This document shows, one piece after another, positions 1 to 11,185 of a DNA stretch of 64,000 bases (within the stretch, counting starts at the first letter, position 1; each line of letters starts with the position of its first letter). A program made the position numbers and the translations under genes. Below the pieces are notes generated by a model, which saw only the letters and a program-made list of their open reading frames with translations, was not told where the DNA came from and did no database searches. Source of the stretch: Tetracentron sinense (taxonomy: Eukaryota; Streptophyta; Magnoliopsida; Trochodendrales; Trochodendraceae). The stretch covers positions 8,667,072 to 8,731,071 of the forward strand of contig CM026566.1 of assembly GCA_015143295.1 (NCBI GenBank). The letters are read 5' to 3'.

Positions 1-773
1 GACTTTTGAAATTAAAAATTCGATGGAAGCAAGCTAAAGACTGTTGAGAGGAGGCTACGAGTATTCGTTTCTGATTGAGGGAGAAGCGAGTTTATTGGTT
101 GGTAGGACCGTAGTGGTGTGCAAGAAAAACAATCTACCATGGATTTCAAATTCATCTTGAAATTGTTCAAAGCCAATCAAAGTAGGCCAGTGATTTTCCT
201 TTATGGGCCTAACAAATGCGGGTGATGCAACTTTAAGTTCACGTCATATCTCGTTGCATATGGACGATTAGCTCCAAGATGGACTTCTCTACCCCGAAAA
301 AAATATGGAGAGAGCAAAATGAAATAAAACGAAGGAGGAAGATAGTCTCTTACAAACAAAGATCCCCTCTTTTTAGAAATTACAAAAACATATCCTAAAA
401 AATACTTGCAATTCTGTTACAATAATTTTTTATAAGCTGAAGAACACAAACATTTTGAAATGACGAGACTTGATAGCTTAGCACTTTAAAGTCTCAAGAC
501 TTTTAAAGTTCCACGCTTTGAAAGCCTCACAAAAACAATAGACCCTTAATGTTTAAAGAGACAATTCTTTATCAATAAAATTTGACTATGTTGGAGACAT
601 TCCATGTTTAGACATTAGATTATTAACCAAACCTTCAAATAGACAAACATACACATATACTTAGTTTAGTTATCTCTACTATTATAATGAGAGAAGCTGG
701 ATTAAAAAGTTGATTGATTTTTTTCTAATATTCCTAGTGAGTCCCACTTTTATGGTATCTTACTGTGAACGTA
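1..773. other. AT-rich non-coding flank
   Basis: I see no long reading frame, LTR terminus, promoter or RNA gene here. It is the target into which the solo LTR at 779 inserted. It may be old transposon sequence or intergenic DNA. Confidence 0.4.
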
Positions 774-778
774 GTTAG

Positions 779-2954
779 TGTTAGACATGATGCCTAGAAA
801 AGTCATTTAGATTGTTAGATTCTTATTAATTTGATTAATAAAGACTTCTTCTTAATCTATTGTGTATTCATTATGGGTAATTGACCATGATCATGAGATG
901 ATCTATACGATATGAGATATCGACAAATGTCCTTAGGATATATTGTAGGAAAGTTATGTGAACGTTTCTCGACGGTGAAGTAAGACCAAGCTCATGAGCT
1001 TATTATCCTAGGTCGGAACAAGTTGAACTTTTCAGTTCCTTATACCTTATATAGTCACAGCTAAGGGTGAAGTTGGGCACTTCACTTATATGGCTGCCAC
1101 TATGCTAAGATGTTCTCAATAGTTGAGATGTAGTTCTATCTCGAACTATTGTAGTGGAGACTACACATCAGCATATGAGTGTTTAAATGTATACTGACTG
1201 ATTGCATTCAATGAGAGACTTCTTGCATAAACATACTATCAGATAGTTGGTCTCTCATTCACATTGAACATGATCCTTAGATCTGATGAGTTCATTTATA
1301 ATTGGACAATAATCTGATTATTTTGATTCCACCAAAGTATTCCCTACTTTAGGGAATACGATACAGTGACAGTTGGATAGTCAGAAAGCTGTTCGAGTCA
1401 TGATGAATTTCAAACAAGAAATTCATACTCATTAATTTGAGAGATTATCTAAGTTCCGGGTAAGACAGTCGATTAAGCTTAAATCTTGCGCAGGTAATTT
1501 TGAAACAAAACAAGTTTGAAATATAGTTTATTTAAAATATATTATACTTATAAAATTTTTTTCTCAAAATGTTTTACATGAGAAAATGTTTCTCATGGCT
1601 TAATGAGAAGTTTTGGAAACCCAGATGATGTGCAATGGGATATGAGTTAGATAGTATATATAATCTCGAAGGCCCATTAAGGATAATGTAATTGGAATGA
1701 TCAATTGAATTAAAAAGTTCATGTGGCAGAATCCGTATTGGTTAATGTTCATACACTGGGATTCAATTGCAACATGGATATCTCACGTCACTTGTGATTC
1801 CGATGTAATTTCTGTTTAGGGTCAATGAGATAAATTGATTAAAAGTTAATCAATTATTTAAATGATTAAATGTTAATAATTGATTAAATAGATTAAAAGT
1901 TAATCTATGGTTTAAATTAATTGTTAATTTAAATTAATGGATTATATTAGTAATTATTTAATTAACCTAATTAAAGGGGAAATGGGTTTGACCCATATCC
2001 ATAAACCCATAAGGATGGACCTTTAATATGGGCCCAAGCCCATGGGTTACCCTAGGGTGGGGCGCCCACTTTAGAAATCCTAATTAGATTAGGTTTTGTT
2101 TACTTGAATAATTATTAAGTAATAACTCTATTAATCATGGAATTAAATTCCAATTGTTGGAATGAAAGTAGGATTAAGAAAAGATGGAATTGGATCCAAA
2201 CTAGGAGTCCAAGACTCCTCAAAGCCCACGCCCCCTTGTGCTCAAACCCCCCTTTGGAGAAATCCTAATTGGATTAGGATTTGTTGATTGTTGATTTAAT
2301 CCCTTTAATTAAGGAATCCTCTTTTAAGAAGGACTCTTTAATTAGTAGGATTACTATTACTAAAGTGGTTATAGTTAATATATGAGTTTATTTTATTAAT
2401 AATAAGAGTTATTATTAATTAATAACTCTTAAGGGATAAGATCAAGTTGGAGGAGGATTTGGATTAGATCCAATCTATAAATACCCCAACACCCAAAACG
2501 TATAGAAGAGAATTCTCATTAATTCTCCAAAAAATTTTCTCTCCCTCTCCTCCTCTCCAAAACAGTGAGCCCCTAGGGTTTTCCCTAGGGATTTTCGTGA
2601 AGCTACAAGGTGTGCTTCAAGTTGGGTTTTTCATCTTAAGGGTTTTGAAACCTAAGGTTGTAGGTGATAAAAAGTCTACACCATTACTGCATCTTCTTCC
2701 TCTTGCTTCATCAATTCCAAAGAGAGATTCTAAAGCTTCTTGGGGATGACGAAGAACAAGGATCGAGCTTCGAGTATTTCTTCGAGAAATCTCTACAAAA
2801 AGTTCTGACGGTTTGAGTGGATTAGCTTCACCGGTGAACATCATTCACCGAGGTAATATGACTAAAACTCTTAGATAATTTTAGTTACTTTCTATGGTGT
2901 AAAGATCATCTGGGATCCAGTTTCCGTATAAGTTTTTATCCGGATCTCCCTTCA
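779..2954 (+). repeat. Solo LTR, unassigned LTR-retrotransposon family
   Basis: The segment begins TGTTAGACATG and ends CTCCCTTCA, with canonical TG..CA termini. It is flanked by a perfect 5-bp duplication GTTAG (774-778 and 2955-2959). No internal coding domain, PBS or partner LTR lies next to it, so it is a solo LTR left by LTR-LTR recombination. A TATA box near 2475 and a pyrimidine-rich leader after it fix the plus orientation. The family could be a LARD-type or gypsy element; nothing coding is present to decide. Confidence 0.82.
2475..2483 (+). promoter_or_regulatory. TATA box of the solo LTR
   Basis: CTATAAATACC lies about 480 bp before the LTR 3' end and is followed by a C/T-rich leader. 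This is the expected place for an LTR promoter at the U3/R boundary. Inferred from sequence only. Confidence 0.55.
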
Positions 2955-2959
2955 GTTAG

Positions 2960-3138
2960 TAAGGTGAATTTTCTGTATTTTTTCTATTTTATCCATAACT
3001 CAATTTGGAAAAGATTAAGATATTATGTTATCTTATTTTAGATGAGAAAAGTCAGTAGGGGTATTGAAGTAATATCAATTACAACTAACAATAATCCCTC
3101 TATATCTCCACGATTCCCTCAAATCTTTGTCCTTATCT
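2960..3138. other. Short unassigned spacer between two LTRs
   Basis: Non-coding, AT-rich sequence between the GTTAG duplication and the start of the next LTR. No recognisable feature. Confidence 0.4.
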
Positions 3139-3391
3139 TGTAGAACCTCGGATCTTGATGACATGACATGGTGAATAGTACTGTGAATAATGTCAGTGAA
3201 TAGTGTTTCAAGGCTTGAAGCATTTTGCATTGTCATTACTTTGGTTAATGAGAAGGAGGGTTGAGGCTTCAATTGTGTAAATGTGTATGTTGTGTGTTCT
3301 AAGGTCCTAAGGACTTTGAAATGTTTAAAGAATTAAAGAAAAGTCCTAAGCCAATGAAAAAGAAAATTAGAAAATTAGAAGAAAATAGAGG

Positions 3392-3613
3392 TGATCGTTT
3401 GAACGGTTCCCTTACCATTCGAATGATGCCAGTGAATGATGAATAAAAACCAAGGAATTGAAGACAGTAGCCTCAACTGTTCGAACAGTTCATGACCGTT
3501 TGAACGATCCCAGTAAATTTTGACTCAGGATTTCGGAAACCAAAAACAGTAGGCATAACCGTTTGAACGATCACACCATCGTTCGAATAATCAAAAGACC
3601 ATTCGAACAGTCA
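3392..3613 (+). promoter_or_regulatory. Array of GTTCGAAC-type palindromic motifs in U3
   Basis: About nine variants of (A/G)(C/T)CGTTCGAACGGT occur here, such as GATCGTTTGAACGGTT and AACTGTTCGAACAGTT. They end about 60 bp before the TATA box at 3675. The place matches the ACCGATCGATCGGT arrays of the other Tekay LTRs, but the motif is different. Confidence 0.6.
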
Positions 3614-3674
3614 TGCATAGTAAAGTCGCGAAAAAGCCCTAAATATGGGATTTTTAGGGTTTTATCCCCTTGGG

Positions 3675-3684
3675 CTATAAATAG
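3675..3684 (+). promoter_or_regulatory. TATA box of the truncated LTR
   Basis: CTATAAATAG lies just downstream of the motif array and is followed by a purine-rich leader (GAGATTTTGAGAG). It is a likely core promoter of this LTR. Confidence 0.6.
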
Positions 3685-4998
3685 AGGGGATTTTCGGGGG
3701 TTTTAGACTAACACAAACCCTAATAGAGATTTTGAGAGAAAATAGAGAAGAGTAGGGTTCCAAAGAGGGGTTTTTGTTGGAGATCAAGTGGAGCTAAAAT
3801 CTTGGCTTCCAAGGATTGGATCATCTTCTACAAGCAAGGATCTTCCTTCTCAAAGTTGAATCTTCTCCATCAAGCTTGGATTTATTGCTCAAGGGTTTCT
3901 TCAAGCTAGGATTGATCTTGAAAAAGGTAAGTACACCCTTCTAGTTAACTTAGAGATGCTGAAATGGTTCACTTGTGTTTTAAATTTCTAATCTACTAAG
4001 ATTTTCCTAAATTGTATGAACTATGAGGTATGATATGGATTTAATAGGCTAAGTAACCATGATCTATGCAATATATGTCAATTGTAGGATGCCTATTGTC
4101 ATGATCTTTACGTTTTAAGTTTTTCCATGAATACTAAGATGCTTTTAAAGTTTTCTATGACTATAGAAATGTTTAAATGTCATATGTGACTACCTTTAAG
4201 TATTCCCATGTTATTATGATGCTCATTAAGCACTATGCACAGGCATGACCGAATTTTCTGAGTATAAATATATGAAAAACAACTAAAGAACAAGACAAGT
4301 GATTTACGAAACAAATGATAAAGCCGAACTTTGGGTCGGTCAAGGATAGGGCATATCCAAAGATATGTCATATCTGACTTCAATAAATCAAGGATGTTGG
4401 TGTGCCTTTTCTATTTCATTGGAGGGTATTTACAAACCTGACTCACAAGTTGCTTTCAAGAATTTCGATGAAGGTTATTGATTGTTACGCAATTTTAAAT
4501 TATTCCTTAAAGTAATAATTCGTAGAATAGTACTAGTAAGGGTATTGAACCTCTAAGGACTGCACTGGTGTAGCGACCCAAAACCCACCCTAGGAGTTAG
4601 AGTGAACTTTGGACGACTAATCATGACTTACATGACTTGCTTGACAAACCATCCTGTAAAAACCCACAGAGTATATACAATAGAGGACGTAAATAGCAGA
4701 AACATACTTAAACATAGCACAGCGGAAGACTTAACCAAACCTCTATATATATACAAGTGATCCAAGTTATACAAAAGATACACAAAAGAAAGTGCGGACA
4801 TGCCCTCCAAAATACATAAATCTAACTTCAAGCTCACCCACAGCTATCCACTCAGAATCTACCACCACCTAATAATAACCCTCACGCTGAGGTTCCTCCA
4901 CCGGCTCCTCAACGTACTCCTCCTCCACCCATGGGCCAGGAGCACAGACATCAAAAGGAGCAGCCGCTCCGCTATCACCTGCCGACATAAGAAGTACG

Positions 4999-5019
4999 GC
5001 TGAGCATGGAATACTCAGC
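4999..5019 (-). other. Conserved LTR hairpin, GCTGAG/CTCAGC
   Basis: A 6-bp perfect stem, GCTGAG..CTCAGC, closes a 9-nt loop. The same block recurs at the equivalent place in every Tekay-like LTR of this window that reaches it: 8824, 10724, 18126, 24285, 30807, 33137, 40582, 46108, 54921 and 62319. It is always next to TGTCGGCAGGTAC. Confidence 0.6.
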
Positions 5020-5358
5020 ATGTACCAAATACTAACCAATAGTCATAGCAAAACCATAGTAGTATAGGAAGCAGGAAGCAGTTCACATATATAAAGCAGG
5101 AACAATTCATATCATCACAAGAGAGTAAAACAGTTTATAATCATGCTTGCATTCGTAAAAACCGATAAAATCCTTGAAAACATCGTGCATTTGACTTGAC
5201 TTAAAATATCATTTTCGTGCTTGAAAACCCGTCTTGTCTATCTTGCTTGATTCTTGTAGATCGTGTCATGTCATGCATGTCATGCGTGCTTACTTGTGAT
5301 CATGTAACTTGTGAGATACACTTGTAATATGTACTTGTGAGATGCGCTTGTGAGATGC

Positions 5359-5498
5359 CTTGAGAGGGAAGGGAGACCCTTCTTTATGCATTGCACTTGA
5401 GAGGGAAGGGAGACCCTTCTTCATGATATGTATGTACTTACGAGGGAAGGGAGGCCCTTCTTTATGCTATGCACTTGTGAGTGAGGGGAGACCCCTCG
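5359..5498 (-). repeat. LTR minisatellite of AAGGGAGACCCTT hairpin units
   Basis: Four units are built around AAGGGAGACCCTT (stem AAGGG/CCCTT, loop AGA). Unit 3 reads AAGGGAGGCCCTT. Unit 4 reads GAGGGGAGACCCCTC, so both arms changed together. Confidence 0.7.
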
Positions 5499-5531
5499 TG
5501 GAATGTTTGTTCTTGTTTTCTTGTGAAAAGC

Positions 5532-5565
5532 GAGGTAAAAAATATCATAGGATATGTCCCACCTC
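5532..5565 (-). other. GAGGT..ACCTC / CATATC..GATAT hairpin
   Basis: An imperfect copy of the long hairpin found in element A at 33698-33731: outer stem GAGGT/ACCTC, inner arms ATATC/GATAT. Confidence 0.5.
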
Positions 5566-6404
5566 TAATCATGTTCTTGAAAATACGATAAATCATGTCA
5601 TGCATGCCGTGCTCATAGAAGCCGTGTGCATACTTGCAATTGAATTTAAATATGACATGTTTGGGGATTTCACAATACATTGCACATCACCATTTAAACA
5701 AGTAACAAATTTAACAATTTAGGGAAAGCGCAAAAACACACTATCATAACCCAAAAAATTTCCATAAACTTTAAGCATGCATTTTCTTAATTTATTATTC
5801 ATTTTATTCACTTTGGCATTCCATAAAACATGGTATGTTCATTATTTGTTAACCCTACAACATGCTTTTCTAGGTGGGTTATAATTCCATCATACATGTT
5901 TGTTCATTATGGATACAATGCCCTCCCCATTTCGATTATCACAACACAACCATTGGCATCCAATCACCCATTCCATATCCATTCACAACATCCACACATC
6001 CCAACTCATAGCACAAGTATAGATGAAGGAAAACAAAGAAACATGGAGGAAAAGAGGAACTCTGACTAGGAGGGTAGCAAGAAGTACCGACCTGATCAAT
6101 GAGGAAGAAAACTCCTCCAAAAACATTCGTGAGGCGCTGCCCTAGCTTGGAACACGAGCTCCATGAGTTCTTGAGCTTGAATCTTGAAGAAAATAGGCTT
6201 GAGGTTGATCTAAGTCTTCACCCCTTTCGATTTCTTCCCCAAATGGAAACCCTAGGTTAGAAATCGCCCTTTCCTCTTTCTCTAACTCTCAATGTCTCTA
6301 AGTGTTGTAAATGAGCCCTAAAGGCTCGGCCAACCCTTAAGAGTAAAGAGTGAAACACCAAGAGACCGAAACACCCTTACTGAAATTTCTGCAAAACACG
6401 ATAC

Positions 6405-6589
6405 ACCGATCGATCGGTGGTCGATACCGAGCAATCGGTTGCCTACCGATCGATCGGTTTCATAACCGAGTGATCGGTTAAAAATCTACTCTCTGGAAAA
6501 TTTCTCCATACAAAAATCCTGACTAGTCGATAGCTACCGATCGATCGGTTTTGGACCGATCGATTGCTCCACGGACCGAGCAATCGGTG
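6405..6589 (-). promoter_or_regulatory. ACCGATCGATCGGT motif array in U3
   Basis: Seven motif copies, four of them perfect or nearly perfect 14-bp palindromes and the others ACCGAGCAATCGGT-type variants, around the conserved ATTTCTCCATACAAA block. In the sense direction it lies about 210-395 bp from the LTR start. Confidence 0.65.
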
Positions 6590-7590
6590 ATCTGCAGGTC
6601 CAAACTGTTTTGGCTATATTTTTTGACTCGTTCGTCGGATTTTGACGATTCAACTTGCGTTGGGTTCGTACTTCGAAAAGGAACATTTCTGATGTTTTAG
6701 AATTTTTAATTTCTTCCTTATTTATTAATTGTACTACATTAAAGGCAAATTAGTTATGAAAGTGCTAAGCATTAAGCATGAAAAAGTCCGGGGCTCTACA
6801 GCTGGTTTCGTTGTCTTTTATCAAGATTAATTCTAAACTAATGATTTGGACAATTGATTTTTTAGTTGATTAAACTAAAACAATTAATTCAACTAAGGGA
6901 GATTTCTAATTTAATTATCAACTATTGGTTTTAAATCATTTGAAGAGAATATCTAGGGTGATTGAATCCACCACTAACCTTATAACTAATCCTATTTTGA
7001 AATCATTTAAACCTCTTGATTTGCAAACATTACAGTTAGAGTGATAGCACGTCCCCTCTCAACTGATCAAGAAAAGTTCAAGGGATCAAGTCCTAGGTAT
7101 ATCATATCTTCGGTTAACATGAATGATAGACACTAATCTACGGTTGTGTAATCACTCGTCTTCCATTAGCATAAGATATCTCAGGACTTATTCGCTCGAT
7201 ATGTTAATACCATTGCATAAAACCTATGTTGAAATTCTAATGAAAATTAACACAAGTTGATTCAATTTCAAATTCATAACACCTAAGACAAGGATGAAAA
7301 TTCCATTGAAATCAAATTTAAACAATAAAATTGGTTGATGAAACAAGCCTCTCATTATGCAATCAATGTTTTACAAATAAGAAATCTAAATAAAACAGAA
7401 TAAAGACACAGTTACTTGGCTAGGGTTTCATCGAAACCTTAGAATGGAAATTTAGTTCATCGCGAGGGAGGAGTACGCCGTCTTCATAGAAAAAAATGAC
7501 GAACTCTTCTTCATGACTTCCTTGATCTCTAGAGCACATTCTCTTCTTTTTGACTCAAAATCTCTGATTTGATTATGGCTAGGGATTCTC

Positions 7591-7600
7591 CTATTTATAG
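7591..7600 (-). promoter_or_regulatory. TATA box of the Athila/Tat-like LTR
   Basis: On the minus strand this reads CTATAAATAG, followed by GAGAATCCCTAGCC. It is the probable LTR promoter. Confidence 0.45.
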
Positions 7601-8000
7601 AGAAAGAGAGAAAAAGAGAAATGGAGAGTCCTTATTAAATTAAGAGTTCTAATTGAGTGTAAACTATTTCCTTCTCTTTTCTCTACGAAATAGGGCTTTC
7701 AAAAATATCAAAAGTGGGCCCAAAAGAAGATTTTTTGCTAAAGTATAAAATCCAAGACGCAGGAGGAGCAATCGATCGCCCAAAGCAAAACTGCTCTGTT
7801 AACTTTGATTTTGCTCCCTTCTTTTGTCTTTTTCTTCTTGAGATCCTTACGAGTCTTCAAAGCTTTGTAATTCTTGCTTTTAATACTCTTTTTCTTGCAT
7901 GAACCTGAAACAAATAGAAACAACCAAGTAGCATTAAATGATTTAAAAGATTACTTTAAAGGGTTAACAAATTAAGTTTGAGGTGCATATATGTGTAACA

Positions 8001-8384
8001 TCTAGCACCGATCACAACTTCAAACTTAGACATTGCTAGTCCTCGAGCAATGAAAAATAAAATAAAACTAAACTAAACTATATCTACATCCCCTTTCGTG
8101 GTATCCCCAGTTGTATTTTGTATATGCAATAAGCCTTTTAAACCCCTAGGCGGCCCTAGAGGACGAGTGAAGTCTTGTGAAAGCTTACAGTAATGATACC
8201 CACAAACATTTGTACTACCCTGTGATTGTGCAATATACTCAAGTAAAACATGGAAGGTTCAAAATAGTGACTGATACATATTCCAAACTTTTCAAAATCA
8301 CATCACATGCAAGATAATCCACAAATTATTAACAAGGTTGAATTTTCAACTCTCCACATGTCACGCCTCGAAACCTACACATAA
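8001..8384 (-). other. 3' internal remnant of the Athila/Tat-like element
   Basis: Non-coding sequence that, in minus-strand sense, runs into the LTR at 8000. The purine tract before the LTR is degraded (AAGTTTGAAGTTGTGATCGG). Near 8359 a stub reading TGTCACGCCTCGAAACC resembles the start of yet another LTR and is cut short by the LTR beginning at 8385. Confidence 0.4.
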
Positions 8385-9826
8385 TATCGTGCCCCAAAAT
8401 ACCCCCTAGGAGTTAAGGGATACTTTAGGTGTGACTATACGTACCTGCCAAACCATCCTGTAATGAATAAGATAATTACAGTACTAAACAATGATAATCA
8501 GAGCGCGGAAACTAAACATAAATGCGGAAGCGTAAACTAACTTTTTCTTTTCTTCTAAGATTTCCAAAATAGTATTCCAAGTTAACATATATAAAAAACA
8601 TGTCTAAGTCTAAGGCGGACAGGCCCACCTATCAAAATGTAAAAATACATAAGCACCCTCTCGTATTGTCCCCTCAACAGTAGTCGAGGTACGGTCACAC
8701 GTCAAGGTCTCAGTCCGCCTGAGACTGCAGTGGGATAGACGGCTCTCTCTCCTCTATATATTCTTCCTCGACCCAAGGCTCCGAGTCGAGGGCTCCCTCA
8801 GTACCTGCCGACATGAAAGTATGGCTGAGCATGGAATACTCAGCGAGTACAAGCTACTAGCTAACCATAATAATAATATGCACCACAACAGGAATACAGC
8901 ACACGGTAGTAATAGCATCACAAGGGAAATAACAGGAGACATGGTACAATACAATCATCATAACGGGCGTGCATGAATGCGAAAACTCCGATAAAACTCA
9001 TGCTTGGAAACCTAGGTCATGTCTCGGTATGCCTCGTGGAAATCATGTATGCATGCATGCATGAATGTCTTGTCATCATCTTGTAAACTTGCATCTTGTA
9101 ACTTGTGAGCCAGAGGCTAGCACTCGAATCTCCCTGAGCTGCCAACCTCCTTGATATATATGGTTTTCTTGTGAGCCAGAGGCTAGTACCCGAATGTCCC
9201 TGGGCTACCAACCTCCTTGGCAATAGTTGATTTTTATTACTTGTTTAGTTTTCTTGTGAGCCAGAGGCTAGTACCCGTATCCCCCTGGGCTACCAACCTC
9301 CTTGACATACAATATTTTCTTGTTGGTTATTATATATACACATGCTCTTGAAACCTCGGATTATGCTATCATGTGTGCTCATGTACGTGTCGATCGTGAC
9401 AATAGTGGAATGAGGATAACAAGAGAGATATGGCATCACAATTCCATTCATAATATATTCATGTGTGCATTCGAGTAATTAACATGGCATTTGAGTATTT
9501 AAAGCATTTTCTTCCCTTAAGTCATGATTTTATAGATTCGGCATTTTGTCAAACACATAACCATACATTGTTCCTTAGTAGTTCATCTTCTTCATTTTTA
9601 TGCATATTTTCCATTCAATCACACAAGGGTAAGTTTATTATTTGTACAATACCCATCCTCCATTTTCCAATTCACACCCCACACATCATACATCATTCAT
9701 TCGGCATCCAATCGCCTCAATCCATACCCATCCAAACATCCATACCATTCTTCCTTATCTTGTTTATGTTCATTAGAGATGTTCATTAGAGATAATACAT
9801 TTCATAAAGAAGAAACCTAATAACAA
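8385..9826 (-). repeat. Truncated Tekay LTR, element C family
   Basis: It starts TATCGTGCCCCAAAATACC (TG decayed to TA) and follows the LTRs of element C closely, including the minisatellite and the block ending GAAGAAACCTAATAACAA. At 9826 it stops and SIRE-type gag begins with no LTR terminus between, so the U3 part is deleted. In the C LTR the sequence instead continues GGATCACATTCC. Confidence 0.8.
9102..9305 (-). repeat. LTR minisatellite, three units
   Basis: Three units contain CTTGTGAGCCAGAGGCTAG and GGGCTACCAACCTCCTTG, separated by variable spacers. This is the same unit type as in B, C and the solo LTRs at 22343 and 28888. Confidence 0.75.
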
Positions 9827-10294
9827 TTATGCCTATTGGAAAGCTCGTATGAGAGCCTCTCTAAAATCCTTGGATGAGAGAGTATGGATCTCTGTTGAAC
9901 AAGGTTGGACCTCTCCAACAACGACCATAGATAATCAAACTGTCCCTAAACCTTCTACTAACTGGACCACTGTAGAACTTGAAAGTTGTAGATGGAACAA
10001 TAAGGGTCTAAATGCAATCTTCACTGCTGTCTCACCCGAAGAATTACGGCGTATTTCTAAATGTGACACTTTGAAGGATGCATGGGATATTCTTAAACTT
10101 ACCCATGAAGGGACTACAACAGTCAAGATCTCCAAACTTCAAATGCTTACTGCTAAATTTGAAAATTTGAGAATGCATGACAATGAAACTTTTGATGGTT
10201 TTTATGCTTATCTGAGTGATATTGTTAATTCATGTTTTAACTTAGGAGAAAGTATATCTGAGTCCAAAATTGTTAGGAAGATCTTGAGATCTCT
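9827..10294 (+). pseudogene. gag: SIRE-type copia gag, N-terminal part (element 1)
   Basis: Gag is the capsid-forming protein of Ty1/copia elements. The reading frame here begins inside the gag domain with NYAYWKARMRASL and continues through LKDAWDILKLTHEGTTTVK, the UBN2/copia-type gag region. The related copy at 48617 starts about 12 residues earlier, so the true start is lost at the 9826 breakpoint. The frame is open until element B inserts at 10295. The remainder resumes at 20031 after the TCTCT duplication. The split is therefore due to B, whereas the missing N-terminus is an independent deletion. SIRE/Maximus assignment is from the gag and zinc-knuckle style, not from a search. Confidence 0.8.
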
Positions 10295-10989
10295 TGTCGC
10301 GGCCCAAAATACCCCCTAGGAGTTAAGGGATACTTTAGAGGTGACTACGTGTACCTGTCAAACCATCCTGTAATGCAAGAGGCTAAACATAATATAATAC
10401 AATGATAATCAGAGCGCGGAAACTAAACATAAGTGCGGAAGCATAAACCAACTTTTTCTTTTCTTCTATAACTCCAAATAGTATTCCAAGTTAACATATA
10501 CCAAATACAATCAAAGTAAAGGTGGACATGCCCACCTATCAAAATACAAAAGGAACTCTCTAACCCTCTCCTCTCAACAGTGGTCGAGGTATGGCCACAC
10601 CTCCAAGTCCCCATCCTCCAGAGACTGCCATGGGATAGGTGGCTCCCTCTCCTCTACATACTCCTCCTCGACCCAAGGCTCGGGGTCGAGGACATCCACA
10701 GTACCTGCCGACATAAAAGGACGGCTGAGCATGGAATACTCAGCGAGTACAAACTACTAGCTAACCATAACAATAGCGAAAGCATAACAACAGTGAGCAA
10801 TACAAGATATTAATTTAAAGCAATATTGAAAGCATAAGATACATAGCCATATCTTGACATGCGTGTATGAATGCAAAAACCTCGGTAAAACTCATGTCTC
10901 GGAAACCTTTTTCGTGACTCGGTCAAATCATGTATGTGTGTCGTGTCTTGTCTTGTATTTCATGTCTTGATTTGTTCTTGACTTGTATA

Positions 10990-11185
10990 CTTGTGAGCCA
11001 GAGGCTAGAACCCTTCCTTAGGCTACCAACCTCCTTGTCATGTTCTTGTTCCATTTCTCTTGTGAGCCAGAGGCTAGCACCCTTCCTTGGGCTACCAACC
11101 TCCTTGTCATGTTCTTGTTCCATTTCTCTTGTGAGCCAGTGGCTAGCACCCTTCCTTGGGCTACCAACCTCCTTGTCATATTCTT
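10990..11185 (-). repeat. 69-bp minisatellite, three units
   Basis: Unit starts at 10990, 11059 and 11128, an exact 69-bp period. Because 69 is a multiple of three, the array stays open in several frames, which gives spurious repetitive ORFs. Confidence 0.85.

Larger units (their letters stand above)
3139..4482 (+). repeat. Truncated Tekay-like LTR
   Basis: It starts TGTAGAACCTCGGA, close to the TGTAGAGCCCCGGAC that starts the Tekay LTRs elsewhere in the window. It has the same internal order: an array of self-complementary motifs (3392-3613), a TATA box, and a CATATC/GATATG hairpin near 4344-4374 followed by 'tgactcacaag'. The 3' part of the LTR, including the conserved GCTGAG hairpin and the TTTTGGG(G/T)CG end, is missing. 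Sequence continues directly into the Athila/Tat-like LTR that starts at 4483, so the right edge is a truncation. The exact breakpoint is uncertain. Confidence 0.62.
4569..6800 (-). repeat. Tekay-like solo LTR
   Basis: On the plus strand it starts TGTAGCGACCCAAAACCC and ends GGGGCTCTACA, the same termini as the LTRs of element A. Read in the sense direction it is on the minus strand. The flanks are ACTGG (4564-4568) and GCTGG (6801-6805), a duplication with one mismatch. It holds the ACCGATCGATCGGT array, a hairpin minisatellite and the conserved GCTGAG hairpin. No coding region adjoins it. It inserted into the Athila/Tat-like LTR. Confidence 0.85.
4483..8000 (-). repeat. Athila/Tat-like 3' LTR, split by a solo LTR
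   Basis: The outer ends read TGTTACGC (4483) and GTGTAACA (8000), a matched TGTTAC/GTAACA terminal pair. Removing the nested solo LTR (4569-6800) and one copy of its duplication leaves about 1.28 kb. To its right, read on the minus strand, comes a stretch with GCTCGAGGACTAGCAATG and CTAAGTTTG. I recognise this as the sequence that typically precedes the 3' LTR in Athila/Tat gypsy elements. A minus-strand TATA box lies at 7591-7600. There is no matching duplication, as expected for one LTR of a longer element. Family assignment rests on memory of similar elements. Confidence 0.5.

Noticed and set aside
1-4568. Host genes in the left 4.5 kb
   Set aside because: Only short frames without recognisable domains; most of the stretch is explained by a solo LTR and a truncated LTR.
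5360-5722. 120-aa plus-strand ORF as a gene
   Set aside because: It reads through the AAGGGAGACCCTT repeat inside a solo LTR; composition follows the repeat.
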